Shown in pieces: positions 1 to 11,591 of a stretch of 64,000 bases of DNA (position 1 is the stretch's first letter; each line of letters starts with the position of its first letter). Source of the stretch: Hypericum androsaemum (taxonomy: Eukaryota; Streptophyta; Magnoliopsida; Malpighiales; Hypericaceae); the NCBI GenBank assembly GCA_963995505.1, contig OZ023187.1:8581176-8645175 (forward strand), in the 5' to 3' direction. The position numbers were made by a program, and so were the translations under genes. The notes beneath the pieces are model-generated. The model saw only the letters and a list, made by a program, of their open reading frames with translations. It was not told the DNA's origin and did not search any database.

Positions 1-2525
1 TAGATCTGCTGCCTAATAAGAAAAAACCTACTCCCGAAACTTCCAACCCAAGTCTGACCTCCTTCTGCATTGAATCTGGAGAAGTCACAAACTAGAAAGT
101 TCCAGATCTTTGTATTATCTATTTTTAGCTTTTGGAATTGTATCGATCGGATATACGAGTAGGAAGATACAGCTATTTTACTGAGATATAGTCAAACAAA
201 TCTGCAAATTAATTTTTTGCTCCAATAATGCCCCCCACGCGTCAATATTTTGACGCTAGGAAAAGTGTTGACGTGTATCCGTCCTTGAACACGCGAAAAA
301 TTAACTCCACCAAAAAAACCAACCGGCTAAGATAAGACTGTAAATATGTGAAGAATGTACCATCAAACCGGTCGAGACCTAGCCGTTGTAGGCGTGTAGT
401 TGATCACTCATCTCGAGATATCCGTGTGCTCACGACTTTCGCACAAAAACTGGATTTAGGCCTACATGGTTGAGTGGGAGCTCTATGTCCTTCGTCAAAA
501 CGACCATACAATTATTGTTGAAGGTCTCTAAGCTTTTTTCTTTGCTTTTGAATTTTTTGCTCCAACCTTCTTCGTTAAGTCTTTGTGAGAGTCGGTCGAT
601 GATACTCCGGATACTTGCCCCCCGAGTGTGGGTTTGGCTTTCTTGGTATCTCCTTACGCACAGACTTCGTATGATAATTTGGAGACCTTGTAGGCCGATC
701 ACTCCTTGTGGGTTGTGTCTCACATAGTTTTTTCTTTGATCACAAAAGTTCTTCCTTAGGCACCCAAACTTTGAATGGCTTCTTTCTCTGGGGAACTCCT
801 TGCTCGGTAGCCAATTGAGTGACTACATCTCTCTTAACCCACGCGTACTGAGGTGGTCTGTTGCCAGCTAGTTTCAGCCGTATGACTTGAGGACACTTCT
901 TATAATTTGAAACCTTTGATGGTCGAGGTTGAGCCGGCCCGTTAGGTTATTGCTTCACCATACTCTTGCTTGGTTGATGAGGAGTTAAAGACTTTACTTC
1001 ATCATCATCTACCTTCTTCACTCTGTGCATGTCTTGCCCCTCTGCCGGGATAATTTTGACCAAAGTAGGAGCTTCATCTGCAATGCTGCATTGTCCTCCA
1101 TGCCCCCTGGGTGAGATTGAATTCTGACTGACTCTCTGACTGTAGACTTGCCCCCTTGTGTCTTTCTGTTGAGTTGGGACAGAATTGGGCAAGCAAAGGT
1201 GGCTCACTACTCATGGAACAAAGGATGACTCGGATCTCCGCAACAGGTGACTCGGCGGAGGCCCTAAAATTTCCTTTGCTGGTGAAGGCCCAAAGATTCC
1301 CTTAGCCGACGGAGGCCCTAAAATGCCTTTCATATTTGATACAACACTTAGGGTTTTCTCGGTTGCCGATGAGACTTGTATCGGGCATAGCTCTTCCTTT
1401 TCCTCGAACGTGGGTCCTACAAGCTCGATGGCTGTGGTTTTGGCCAACTGTGGACTAGAAGTTTGATCGACCTCTTCAATAAGAGAAAAAGAAGAACGTG
1501 TATACCCGGCCGATTCATGTACGACCTCCTCAATACTTGTCTTAGAATTATTAGATTCAAAAACTATTTGGTCTTCAACTTCACGGACGCCACTTGATAC
1601 TTTCTCAGTTGTTGATGTAGTCCTTGAATTCTCATTCTTGAAGGGCTTGTATCTCATTGCTCGAAGTTCAGCACTTAAATCCTCGTTACGTTTCGTTTGT
1701 TCCCCCAAAAATTTTCTGAATTGCATGCAGAATGCTAGGTGTTTAACACGCCGTTTCTCATAATTACCATTACCGTTGCTCCCCATAAATCCCTCAAAGT
1801 TGATCATGGTTAGACAAAATAAATTGAAAATTTTGAAACCAACTTACAGAATGACCTGTCTCTGATATTCTAGTCGTAACTTTTTCGTCCGAACTCTGAT
1901 TTAAGCGATCTTGATGTCCCTAGAATCTGAGAGACAGTCAATTTTGGCAGAAATAGCTATCTCCTAATTCGGCAAGAAAAAAGATAAAAATACCCTTCAA
2001 AACTGACTTAATTAGTAATCAACTTACAGACCGACCAGTCTGTAGTATTTTGGTCATATCTTCCTGGTACAAACTCCAATTTTGACGTTCTTAGTGTCTA
2101 TTGAAAGAGAAAACCTTCACTTTTGATGAAGAAATATTCTTCAGATTCGGCTCCAAAAAGGGTCGGAACACCCTCCAAAGCTGGCTGACCTCGCTGGATG
2201 TCTTCTTTCAGCACAACCTTTGACCGGTTTCGTCCTTTTTGAGGAACGACTGGAAATCGTATGTGAAAGCTCGTGTATTTGGACACAACAATCACTCTTC
2301 TTAGACATCCTCCTTAGTCCCACCCAGCGTGCCAAAAACTATTGTTGATAAATTATGGTAGAACGTCAGAAACGATCTTTAGAACAGGTCCGGAGTGGTC
2401 ATTCCAAGAGCGATTCGAACGAATAGGTAAAGATGGAAGAAATATGTGGTTGAGAGGATAGAAGAAAGAGAGTGGGGAGAAGAAATAACTTTGTGTGTCC
2501 CTTTCATGCCTGTACCTAGCTCATA
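1..2525 (-). mobile_element. Non-autonomous LTR retrotransposon, copy A (cut by window edge)
   Basis: Read on the minus strand. A partial 5' LTR lies at about 2343-2525, and its inner end on the plus strand reads TGTTGATAAATTATGG. A primer-binding-like stretch beginning TGGCACGCTGGGTGGGAC follows. The internal region runs down to about 228, and the 3' LTR (1-227) is cut by the window start. The same sequence recurs in inverted order at 2526-5284 and again at 7760-11343. No reverse transcriptase or integrase was seen, so the element is non-autonomous. A G-rich tract next to the 3' LTR (about 230-240) fits a polypurine tract. Family placement is inferred: a Tat-like Ty3/gypsy derivative, from the KVWVP and LTKTQ words in the better copies. 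Confidence 0.8.
947..1807 (-). pseudogene. Element-specific ORF of copy A, broken by an in-frame stop
   Basis: Two open stretches, 1807-1211 and 1207-947, lie in the same frame and are separated only by a stop at 1208-1210. They match the products at 3075-3869 and 9368-10201: a charged N-terminal part, a repeated ILGPP/IFGP motif (KGILGPP, KGIFGP, KEILGPP), HLLRRSES, then a basic C-terminal part. I see no zinc knuckle, protease or polymerase motif. The protein may be a degenerate gag-like or gag-adjacent product, but its function is unknown. The frame is lost beyond 947. Confidence 0.6.
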
Positions 2526-5284
2526 AGATCATTTCTGACGTTCTACCACAATTTATCGACAACAGTTTTTTGGCACGCTCGGTGAGACTAAGGAGCGCAT
2601 CTGAGAAGAGCGATTGTTATGTCCAAATACACGAGCTTTCATATACGGCTTTGAGTCCTTCCTCAAAAGGGATGAAACAGGTCAAATGTTGAGCTGAAAG
2701 AAGACATCTAGCGAGGTCAGCTGACTTTGGAAGATATTCTGGCCCTTTTTGAAGCAGAATCTAAAGAATATTTCTTCATCAAAAGTGAAGATCGTTGTTT
2801 CCTCTTTTTGTGGATATTAAGAACACCAAAATCAGAGTTCGTACCAGGACGATACTACCAAAATACTAAAGACTGACTGATCTGTATGACTCAGAAGTCC
2901 AGTCGGTATTGGAGGGTATTTTGGTCTTTTTGTGGCTGAATAAGGAGATGGCTATTTCAGCTTTCCAGAAATACCAAGATCACTTTAATCAGAGTTTGGA
3001 CGAACAAGTTACGACTAAAATACCAAAAGTTTATCATTCTGTAAGGTGGTTCCAAAATTTCTTATTGCCCGACCATGACCACCTATCTGGAATTTTTAGA
3101 AAGGAGAATAGCTTTTTTTGATGAATGCAAGGCTGAAGCCCAAGCTGAAGTCCAAGCAATATTGAAAAAGTATGAGAACGATTGTTCAAGGATTACATCA
3201 GCAACTGAGGAAGCATCAAGTGGCGTACGCGAAGTTGAGGACCGAATAGTTTCTGAATCTCACGATTCTGAGACAAGTATTGAGACGGTCGTACATGAAT
3301 CGGCCGAATATACACAATCTTCTTTTCCTGTTGTTCAAGATGTCGTACAAACGGCAAGTCAACGATTGGCTGATGCTAGGCTTGATGTCTTAGCAATATG
3401 TGCAAAAATAAATAAGGAAACTCCAAGTGTCGTACTAAATACAAAAAGCATCTTAGGGCCTCCACTGGCTAAAGAAATCTCTTGGTCTTCACAAGCAAAA
3501 AAAATTTTAGGGCCTCCACCGAGTCACCTGTTGCGGAGATCTGAGTCACCTTTTGTTCCACCTGCAGTGAGCCACCTTTGCTTGCCCAATTCTGTCCTAA
3601 CTCAACGAAAAGACACAGGGGAGCAAGTCTATAGTCAGAGTATCAGTCAAAATTTAATCTCACTCGGGGGGTATGAAGAACGCTGCAACGTTGCACTCAA
3701 AGCTCCTACATCTGTCAAAATTATCTCGGCCAGAGGGCAAGATGTGCACATGACAAAGAAGGTAAAGGATGATAAATTCAAGTCTTCAATTCCTCCTCAA
3801 AAACCAAGTAAGATTGCAGTGAAGCAACAACCTAACGTGCCGGTTCAACCTCGGCTGTTAAAGGTTTAAAATTACAAGGAGTATCCTCAAGTGACACGGC
3901 CAAAATCAGCCGACAATGGCAAGAGGCCACCTGAGTACGCGTGGGTTAAGAGGGATGTGGTCACTCGATTGGCGACTGAGCAGGGAGTACTCCAGAGAAA
4001 GAAACCCTTCAAGGTTTGGGTGCCTAATGAAGAACTTTTGCAGTTTGAGAAAGAACTATGTCAGACACGACCCACAAGGAGTGATCGGCCTACAAGGTCT
4101 TCAAGTTGTCATACAAAGCCTATGCGTAAGGAGATGCCAAGAAGGCCGAATCTACATTCGGGGGGCAAGTGTTCGGAGTCTCATCGACCGACTCTCACGA
4201 AGACTCAATGAAGAAGGTTGGAGCAAAAAATTCAAAAGTAAAGGAAAAAGCTTAGAGACCTTCAACAATAATTTTATGGTCATTTTGACGAAGGACATAG
4301 AGCTCTCACTCAACCATGTAGGCCTAAATCATGTTTTTGCGAGAAAGCCGTGAGCACACGGATATCTCGAAATGAGTGATCAACTGTACGCCTACAACGG
4401 CTATGTCTCAACCGGTTTGATGGTACATTTTCTACATATTTACGGTCTTACCTTAGCCGATTATTTTTTGAGTGGAGTTAATTTTCCATGTGTTTAAGGA
4501 CGGATACACGTCAACGCTTTTCCTAGCGTCAAAACATTGACGTGTGGGGAGCATTGTTGGAGCAAAAAATTAATTCACGAATTTGTTTGACTATATCTCA
4601 GTAAAATAGTCGTATCTTCTTACTCGTATTTCTGATTGATGTGATTAGAAAAACTACAAAAAGATAAAATAAAGATCTAGAACTTTCTAGTTTATGACTT
4701 CTCCAAATTCGGTGCAGAAGGAGGTCAGACTCGGGTTGAAAATTTTGGAAGTAGGTTTTTTTTATTTGGCCACAGATCTGCTGAACCTTTTTTGGTAAAA
4801 AAGCTGTAGCTTTTGGCTCAAGTATTGGATTGATATGATTCTAAAAGTAACAGAAAGAGAAGACATAAATTTACAATTTTGTAGTTTATATCTTTTCCAA
4901 ATTCAGCAAGAAATGTGGTCAATCATGAGTTGGAACTTTTGGGCAATTTAAGTTTTTTCTTATTAGGCCGGAACTATGTTAGATTTTCCTATATTGAACA
5001 TGGCCTAGGATTTTTGTATGGGGTTGGAGCGAGCTTATTCTATATAAGGAGAGCTAGGTACAGGCATGAAAGAGACCCACAAAGCAACACATCAGACCTT
5101 TAGCTTCATAACTTTTATCGTAGCTTTTATCTTATGTAGCTTCGTAGCATTTATCTTTCATATTTTTCATATTTTTCTCCTATCCCTATCAATAAAATCT
5201 TTCCTCCCCACTCTCTTTCCGGATGACCACTCCGGACCCGTTCTTGAGATCGTTTCCGACGTTCTACCACTATTTATCGCAACA
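2526..5284 (+). mobile_element. Non-autonomous LTR retrotransposon, copy B
   Basis: Only the last ~40 bases of the 5' LTR survive (2526-2564, ending ATCGACAACA). Next comes TTTTTTGGCACGCTCGG, a primer-binding-like site starting with the expected TGG. The internal region runs to 4554. A G-rich tract (GTGGGGAGCAT) precedes a complete 3' LTR at 4555-5284, which starts TGTTGGAGC and ends CGCAACA. Copy A joins directly on the left in opposite orientation, so 2343-2564 is a hybrid LTR with inverted ends. No clear target duplication is visible at 5285. Confidence 0.82.
3075..4211 (+). pseudogene. Element-specific ORF of copy B, one in-frame stop
   Basis: Frame 3075-3869 ends at a TAA and the same frame reopens from 3870, continuing to 4211. 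The first part has the ILGPP repeats, HLLRRSES and a basic tail. The second part has a KSADNGK stretch, then KPFKVWVPNEELL and SHRPTLTKTQ. Those last words resemble the linker between gag and protease in plant Tat-type gypsy polyproteins (family knowledge, moderate certainty). Stops fall at different places in copies A and C, so the ancestral frame was longer. No enzyme motif is present. Confidence 0.6.
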
Positions 5285-6360
5285 GAGAGGAACAAATTCC
5301 TTCGATACCATTCCTAAGAATTTTGAGGATTTGTTGTTAGCATATACTTTAGACCTCGAGGATGAGAATTTTGTGAATGCAAGGCAGAAGAGAGAATTAG
5401 GAAAATTAGTCTTTGTATTGTAAGAATAGCGTGAGGGTGTTTTTATAGCAGTAGAGTCAGGGTGTTTCATTGGAGTAAATTTAGACAACATAATAAATGT
5501 TGAGGTCGTATTAATTAAATATACCAAATCATCTTTTTTTTTATGACCATAATAATGTTTTTTGTAAAGTAAACTTTTTTAGGTCCTTTTTACCTTCCAT
5601 TTTTGGCAGAATGTATTTGATTGTTAAGAGTAATGAAACCAAACAAAAATAGCCTCATTTGGATATATAATTAATTCATTTAACCAAGGGGTATCAATTA
5701 TGGTTCTTTGATGATTAGAGAATTTCATTTTTTTACCAATTACAAATGGGCCCCCACAAAATTTCATTCCGTGGGCTGGATTTTCTTGTCCATGGACTGC
5801 GTTTTCCTGGATTGAAGGTTGAAGATCCATGAAAGCCTCCGTTGACATTTTCCTTGATTTTCTTGAATCTCCATGGCTTCTTCGAGGAGAGGAGAGGAGA
5901 GGAAAAAGGAAAGATTTTTAATTTTTTTATTTTTTTCTGAGGGGCATTTGTGTTATTTCAGATGGTTGTTTGCCGGAGAAAATTTTTGACTCCGGCTTCA
6001 TGGACCCTAGAGTATAATTTCTCCAAAGTATAGGGAAGTTTTAATCTATTTCGAAAATAGAGCGTGAGAGACGAATTTGTCAAACACCAAGATCCTGAGA
6101 GTAACTTACCCAATTTTTTATTTAAATGTAGGGGTATAATAGTAATTTTTATTTTTAAAAATCATTAACTGACCAATGACGTCAATGGTGGGCCTTGTAG
6201 TGACCTCAGAGGTGCATTTTTTCAAAATAGGAGGATGAACGTAAGTTATTGAAAACAACAAGGACTAAACTGAATATTTTGTTAAATACTAGAGACCTGA
6301 GGGTAATTTATCTTTTTTTGAAACTATAGACAAGTAATACAATAAGCTGCTCACATATCT
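5285..6360. other. Gene-free stretch right of copy B
   Basis: AT-rich sequence. The first ~140 bases after the LTR (5285-5423) are open in one frame, giving an acidic, unrecognised peptide with the words NFEDLLLAYTLDLEDENF. It could be the tail of whatever the element inserted into. From about 5900 there is a purine-rich run (GAGGAGAGGAGAGG) and then low-complexity sequence. Phrases such as CCTGAGAGTAACTTACCC (near 6090) and CCTGAGGGTAATTTATC (near 6297) look like remnants of a short dispersed repeat. No convincing gene. Confidence 0.4.
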
Positions 6361-6790
6361 CTGATGTGAAACATTGACCTTCTAATGAATGATATTCACA
6401 AGGAGTTGGGTGGTCTTGGGATCCAGCCAGCGAAGCGGGTCAATGAGGCATCCTTTGCTAAGTTGTCATGGAGAATTCTCCAGTCTCAAGACGCTCCTTG
6501 GGCACGTGTCCTGATTGGCAAGTATGATGGGGGAGGTAGGGATCTCGAGCTGTTACAGCCCAAGTTTGGATCTTCTGCCACCTGGTAGGCCATTGTGAAG
6601 GCCCGCTCGATCCTCCCCTACGGCCTTGGCAGGAACGTGGATAATGGATTATAGACTTTCTTCTTGGATGACCCGTGGCTCTCCCCCTCCCATCTTTGGA
6701 ACCATCTCCTTGGCAGCCTTCCTGCTAAGGAGGCCGAAAGATGTGTGGCCGACTACTGGTCTTTGAAGAGCGACTGAGACATCTCTCAGT
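6361..6790 (+). pseudogene. LINE (non-LTR retrotransposon) ORF2 C-terminal fragment
   Basis: The open frame at 6385-6588 includes KELGGLGIQPAKRVNEA, FAKLSWRILQ and WARVLIGKYDGGG. This matches the block after the reverse transcriptase in plant L1-type LINEs (GGLGIR..N.A..AKL.WR, W..VL..KY). After a TAG the same frame continues with ARSILPYGLGRNVDNG, a further stop, then FFLDDPWL, the typical next block. It is therefore a fragment with at least two nonsense codons. No RT core, endonuclease, poly(A) tail or target duplication was found. Confidence 0.7.
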
Positions 6791-7410
6791 TATAGGCCTT
6801 TTTCCTTCACATCTGATTAGTTCATTAAGGTCAGCTCTCCTGCAGGATTCCACATCTTGGACGGATACTCTATCCTAGAGCTTGACCCATGATGGACTTT
6901 TTTCATAGAGTCCTTGTATAGATTGATAAAAATAAAGGAAAAGATTTGTGACGTAGACATGATATGGACAGAAAAAGGAAATCTCCGATATGATTTACTA
7001 AACACAGTATGTTACAATATATAGTGCAAAAGGAAACTAATTAGCTGAATTCTAGCGACTATTTCTAACTAACTGTGTACACGTTGAACAAACTAGGAAG
7101 TGGAAGTGGTGGCTCCACAATCATCTCGTTGACTGAGACAACGTGGATTGAACATCCCAAATTGTATCGTGGTGAGCAAGTCATATGTGTGAGTGCCTCC
7201 ATTATCGAGTAAACTTTGGGAGGTAGTAGTAACCTTTGTCACCCCCGCGCAAGTTGAAAGGCGAGGTGAGTGAATGTTGAGCATTCACAACTTAGACATC
7301 AAGAAAGTGAGCCGCTTGGCAGAGAGAGCGTACTAGAAGCATTGCCGTGAGCTTGAAGTAACGTCATTAGATTGAAATATTGGTCAGAGGACAATCGAAG
7401 CTGAGAGAGA

Positions 7411-7640
7411 TGATCAAATCTAGGAGATGATTGGAGAGCGACGCATCAATAGGATTTGTGACGGCTGTGGCTGCTATGATCAATCTAGCTTGTAGTCACA
7501 GGAAGGAAGAACCTTTAAGCGTTGTGCTTATTGAAGCACTTGATAAAATTAGTGATCTAATTGGAGAGGGATTCATCGTACGGATTAGTGACAGCCATAG
7601 CCACTTTGAGATTGACTTGGCTCTTGGTCACGAAGAAGAA
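7411..7640 (+). repeat. Two imperfect tandem units inside the TRIM-like element
   Basis: Units at about 7411-7501 and 7553-7634 share the run GATCWAAT..GGAGAG followed by GATTYRTGACRGCYRTRGC-like sequence (plus strand), about 140 bases apart. They make up much of the tiny internal region. The small open frame across them (7431-7643) has no recognisable domain and is probably not coding. Confidence 0.45.
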
Positions 7641-7758
7641 TAAATATTTAGGTGTTGATGTACCTAAAGGGCTCTATACCATGATAAAAATAAAGGAAAG
7701 GATTTGTGACGTAGAAATGATATGGAGAGAAAAAGGAAATCTCCGATATGATTTACTA

Positions 7759-10700
7759 TTGCTGATAAATTGTGGTAGAACGTCGGAAACAATCTTTAGA
7801 ATAGGTCTAAAGTGGTCATTCCAAGAGCGATTCGAATGAATAGGTAAAGGTGGAAGAAATATGGGGAGCAAGAAGAGAAGAATTAGATTAGAGTAGGTAG
7901 GAGAGAAAAGAATTGACAGAGGAGAAAAACTTTATTGAAAATATGGGGGAGAGGGGGAAGGGAAAAACATAAAGATAAAAGCTAAAGGCTACATAAGATA
8001 AATGATATGAATGTTTGATATTTGATTTGTGGGTGTCTTCATGCCTCTGCCAAGCTCTTATTATATAGAAAAACTAACCCAACCCCATACAAGAAAACCC
8101 TAGGCCATATTCAATATAGGGAAACATAACATAGCTCCGGCCTAATAAGAAAAAATTTACTGCCGAAACTTCCAACCCAAGTTTAACCTCCTTCTACGCC
8201 AAATTTGGAGAAGTCATAAACTAAAAAGTTCTAGATCTCTATCTTCTCTTTCTGTGACTTTTGGAATCACAGAATCTGGTACTTGAGCTTCAAGTTACAG
8301 CCTTTTTACCAAAATAGGTTCAGCAAATCCTTGAATTAATTTTCTGTTCCAACAATACCCCCCACACGTCAATGTTTTGACGCTAGAAAAAGTGTTGACG
8401 TGTATCAGCCCTTAAACACGTGAAAAATTAACTCCACTCCATATATATCCAGCTAAATTAAGATTGTAATACGTAAAAAATTTACTACCAAACCGGTCAA
8501 GACCTAGCCGTTGCAAATGATCACCTATTTGATCTTAGGACGCACCATCATTGAAGCCAATTGGTCAAGTAGATATTTGTCCATATATACCTTAATAACT
8601 CCATCTTTATTCATCTCGAACAATCTCCAACTGAATTGCCTCCCTCTTCGATCCCAAAATAGGCACGTTAAAATCTTGAATAACGGCTCTTTCATATAAT
8701 GATCATACAAGATAAGCCTAGAAGATGTGCTTTTAGCATTGGAAATTCCTTCCTTAGCCGCTTTTGTATCTATTTTAAATTCTGTGGTTGCCGTTCTTTC
8801 ATCTCGGACGATGATAAGGTCTCGAATTAATGATTTTTTATCTTGAAATATCGGGTTGCCCACGATTTTCTTAAGAAAGTCTATCTTAGGCTTCCGCGGC
8901 CGAGTAAGAGACATTTTTCCTTCATTAGAACGACCATATAATTGTTGTTGAAGGTCTCTAAGCTTTTGCTTTTATTTTTGAATTTTTCGCTCCAACCTTC
9001 TTTGTTGAGTTTTCGTGAGAGTCGGCCGATGAGACTCCAAACACTTGCCCCCCGAGTGTGGGTTTGGCTTTCTTGGCATCTCCTTATATATAGGCTTCAT
9101 ATGATAACTTAGAGACCTCGTGGACAGACCACTCCTTATGGGTCGTGTCTCATATAATTTTTTCTTTGACCACAAAAGTTCTTCCTTAGGCACCCAAACC
9201 TTGAAGGGCTTCTTTTTCTGGAGAACTCCTTCCTCGATTGCCAATCGAGTGAACACGTCCCTCTTAAGCCATGCGTACTTAGGCTGACTCTTACCGTTGC
9301 CAGCTGATTTTGACCGTGTTCTTACATCCTTTTCCACACGTATGCATCCACCGAAGCGGCGTGTGACTTAAAGACACTCGTTGTAATTTGAAACCTTTAA
9401 TAGTAGAGGTTGAACTGGCACGTTCGGTTGTTGCTTCACCATACTCTTGCTTGGTTGAGGAGTTGGAGACTTGGCTTTATCATCCTTCACCTTCTTTTTC
9501 ATGTGCACGTCTTGTCCCCCAGCCAAGATAATTTTGACCGATGTATGAGCTTTGACTGCTATGCTGCAACGTTCCTCATGCCCCCCGGGTGAGATTGAAT
9601 TCTGACTGATACTCTGACTATAGACTTGCCCCCCTGTGTCTTTTCGTTGAGTTAGGACAGAATAAGGCAAGTGAAGGTGGCTCATTGCAGGTGGAACAAA
9701 GGGTGACTCGGATCTCCGCAATAGATGACTCAGCGGAGGCCCTAAAATTCCCTTTGCTAGTGAAGACCCAAAGATTCTCTTAGCCGGTGGAGGCCCTAGG
9801 ATGCCTTTCGTATTTGATACATCACTTAGGGTTTTCTCGATTGCCGATGGGACTTGTGTCAGGCATGGCTCTTCTTTCTCCTCGAATGTGGTCCCTACAG
9901 GTTCGATGGTCGTGGTGTCGGCCAACTGTGGACTTATTGTGTCTTGCCCCCCAGTGCTTTGCTGATGGGTTGGAACAGAGTTGGATGAACAATAATTAAT
10001 GATTGAATTGATGTCTTCGAATCGTTTTAACAACTTATAAGGCGGATCGCCTACTGGTGTTGTCGGACCGAACGGGCCAAACAAAGATTTATTTTCCTCG
10101 ATACCTCGATCATAAGAATCCCAAGGCACCCTTAAAAGCATCCCAAAACACAATCTCTCAAGATAATCATTGCAACTCATAAATTCCTTATACCTGATCA
10201 TGGTTGAACAAGATGAATTAAAAATTTCGGAACTAACTTACAGAATGAGTAGTCTTTGGTATTTTAGTCGTATCTTGTTCGTTCGAACTTTGATTAAAGT
10301 GATCCTGGTGTCCTTAGAAAGATGACAGATAGATCTTCAATTTTTTGGGAAATATCCATCTCCTAATTCGGCAGAAAAAAAGACCGAAAAGCCTTCCAAA
10401 GTCGACTGGACTTCTCAATCATACAGATCAATCGGTCTTTAGTATTTTAGTCATATCTTCCTGGTACAAACTCTAATTTTAGTATTTTTAGTATCCACAG
10501 AAAGAGAAAATAACGATCTTCAATTTTGGTGAAGAACACTTCTTCGGATTTGGTTCCAAAAAGGGCCGAAAAACCCTCCAAATCCAGATGACCTGGCTGG
10601 ACGTCTTCTTTCAGCACAACCTTTGACCGGTTTCATCCCTTTTGAGAAAGGACTCGAAACCGTATGTGAAAACTCGTGTGTTTGAATACAACAATTATTC

Positions 10701-11343
10701 TTCTCAAACACCCTCCTTAGTCCCACCGAGCATGCCAAAAAACTATTATCGATAAATTGTGGTAGAACGTCGGAAATGATCTTTAGAACGGGTCCGGAGT
10801 GGTCGTCCCAAGAGCGATTCAAACGAATAGATAAAGATGGAAGAAATATGGGGAGCAAGAAGAGAAGAATTAGATTAGAGTAGGTAGAAGAGAAAAGAAT
10901 TGATAGAGGAGAAAGAACTTTATTGAAAATATGGGAGAGAGGGGGAAGGAAAAAATATAAAGATAAAAGCTAGAGGCTACATAAGATAAATGATATGAAT
11001 GTTTGATGTTTGATTTGTGGGTGTCTTCATACCTCTGCCAATCTCTTATTATATAAAAAAACTAACCCAATCCCATACAAGAAAATCCTATGTCATATTC
11101 AATATAGGAAAACCTAACATAGCTCTGGCCTAATAAGGAAAAATCTACTGCCGGAAATTCCAACCCATGTTTGACCTCTTTCTGCACCAAATCTGGAGAA
11201 GTCATAAACTCAAAAGTTCTAGATCTCTGTCTTCTCTTTCTGTGGCTTTTGCAATCACGAAAATCCGATACTTTAGCCAAAAGTTACAGCCTTTTTACCA
11301 AAATAGGTTCAGCAAATTCGTGAATTAATTTTTCGCTCAAACT
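7759..11343 (-). mobile_element. Non-autonomous LTR retrotransposon, copy C (complete)
   Basis: This is the best-preserved copy of the 1-5284 family. The minus-strand 5' LTR is about 10747-11343 and the 3' LTR is 7760-8354, each near 595 bp. A primer-binding-like TGGCATGCTCGGTGGGAC lies just inside the 5' LTR, and GTGTGGGGGGTAT just before the 3' LTR. The host flanks TTTACTA (7752-7758) and TTTACTA (11344-11350) match, consistent with a target-site duplication of at least 5 bp. Joining the flanks restores the TRIM-like LTR seen at 6924-7241, so this insertion is the younger of the two. Confidence 0.88.
8525..10201 (-). pseudogene. Element-specific long ORF of copy C, two in-frame stops
   Basis: Three open stretches (10201-9368, 9337-8972, 8914-8525) share one reading frame. 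It is closed by TAA at 9368-9370 and TAA at 8972-8974, and other stops may fall between the stretches. The ancestral product was therefore probably near 559 residues. The order is an N-terminal unique part with KRFEDINSIINYC, ILGPP repeats and HLLRRSES; then KVWVPKEELLW, SHRPTLTKTQQRR and RKIQK; then a C-terminal part with MSLTRPRKPKIDFLKK and FWDRRGRQFSWRLF. The last part is absent from copies A and B. No protease, RT or integrase motif was seen; a gag-related origin is my inference. Confidence 0.6.
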
Positions 11344-11591
11344 TTTACTAAACACAGTATGTTACAATATATAGTGCAAAAGAAAACTAATTACATGAAT
11401 TCTAGTGACTATTTCTAACTAACTGTGTACTGGTTGAATAAACTATGAAGTGGAAGTGGTGGCTCCACAAACATCTCGTTGACTGAGACAATGTGGATTG
11501 AACGTCCCAAATTGTATCGTGGTGAGCAAGTCATGTGTGTGAGTACCTCCATTATCGAGTGGAAGTCGGGAGGCAGTAGCAACCTTTATCA

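Larger units (their letters stand above)
6924..11591 (-). mobile_element. TRIM-like mini LTR retrotransposon, split by a nested element
   Basis: Read on the minus strand. The 3' LTR is 6924-7241 (318 bp) and begins TGACAAAGG and ends TTTTTATCA. The matching 5' LTR is in two pieces, 11591-11344 and 7758-7682, because copy C inserted into it. Immediately inside the 5' LTR, 7681-7669 reads TGGTATAGAGCCC, very close to the initiator-Met primer site TGGTATCAGAGC. The internal region is only about 430 bp and has no polyprotein. A G-rich GCGCGGGGG precedes the 3' LTR. Short LTRs, a tiny interior and an iMet-type PBS define TRIM-like elements. The outer flanks (TAGAT / GACTC) show no duplication. Confidence 0.75.

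Noticed and set aside
430..723. Plus- and minus-strand frames in the 3' part of copies A and B (also 3916-4353)
   Set aside because: The frame differs from the one conserved among copies (KVWVP...LTKTQ), so these are shadows of the element ORF.
4500..4800. tRNA genes and other small RNA genes anywhere in the window
   Set aside because: I looked for tRNA A/B-box pairs and cloverleaf-like segments while reading. None was convincing except primer-binding sites, which are complements of tRNA 3' ends only.
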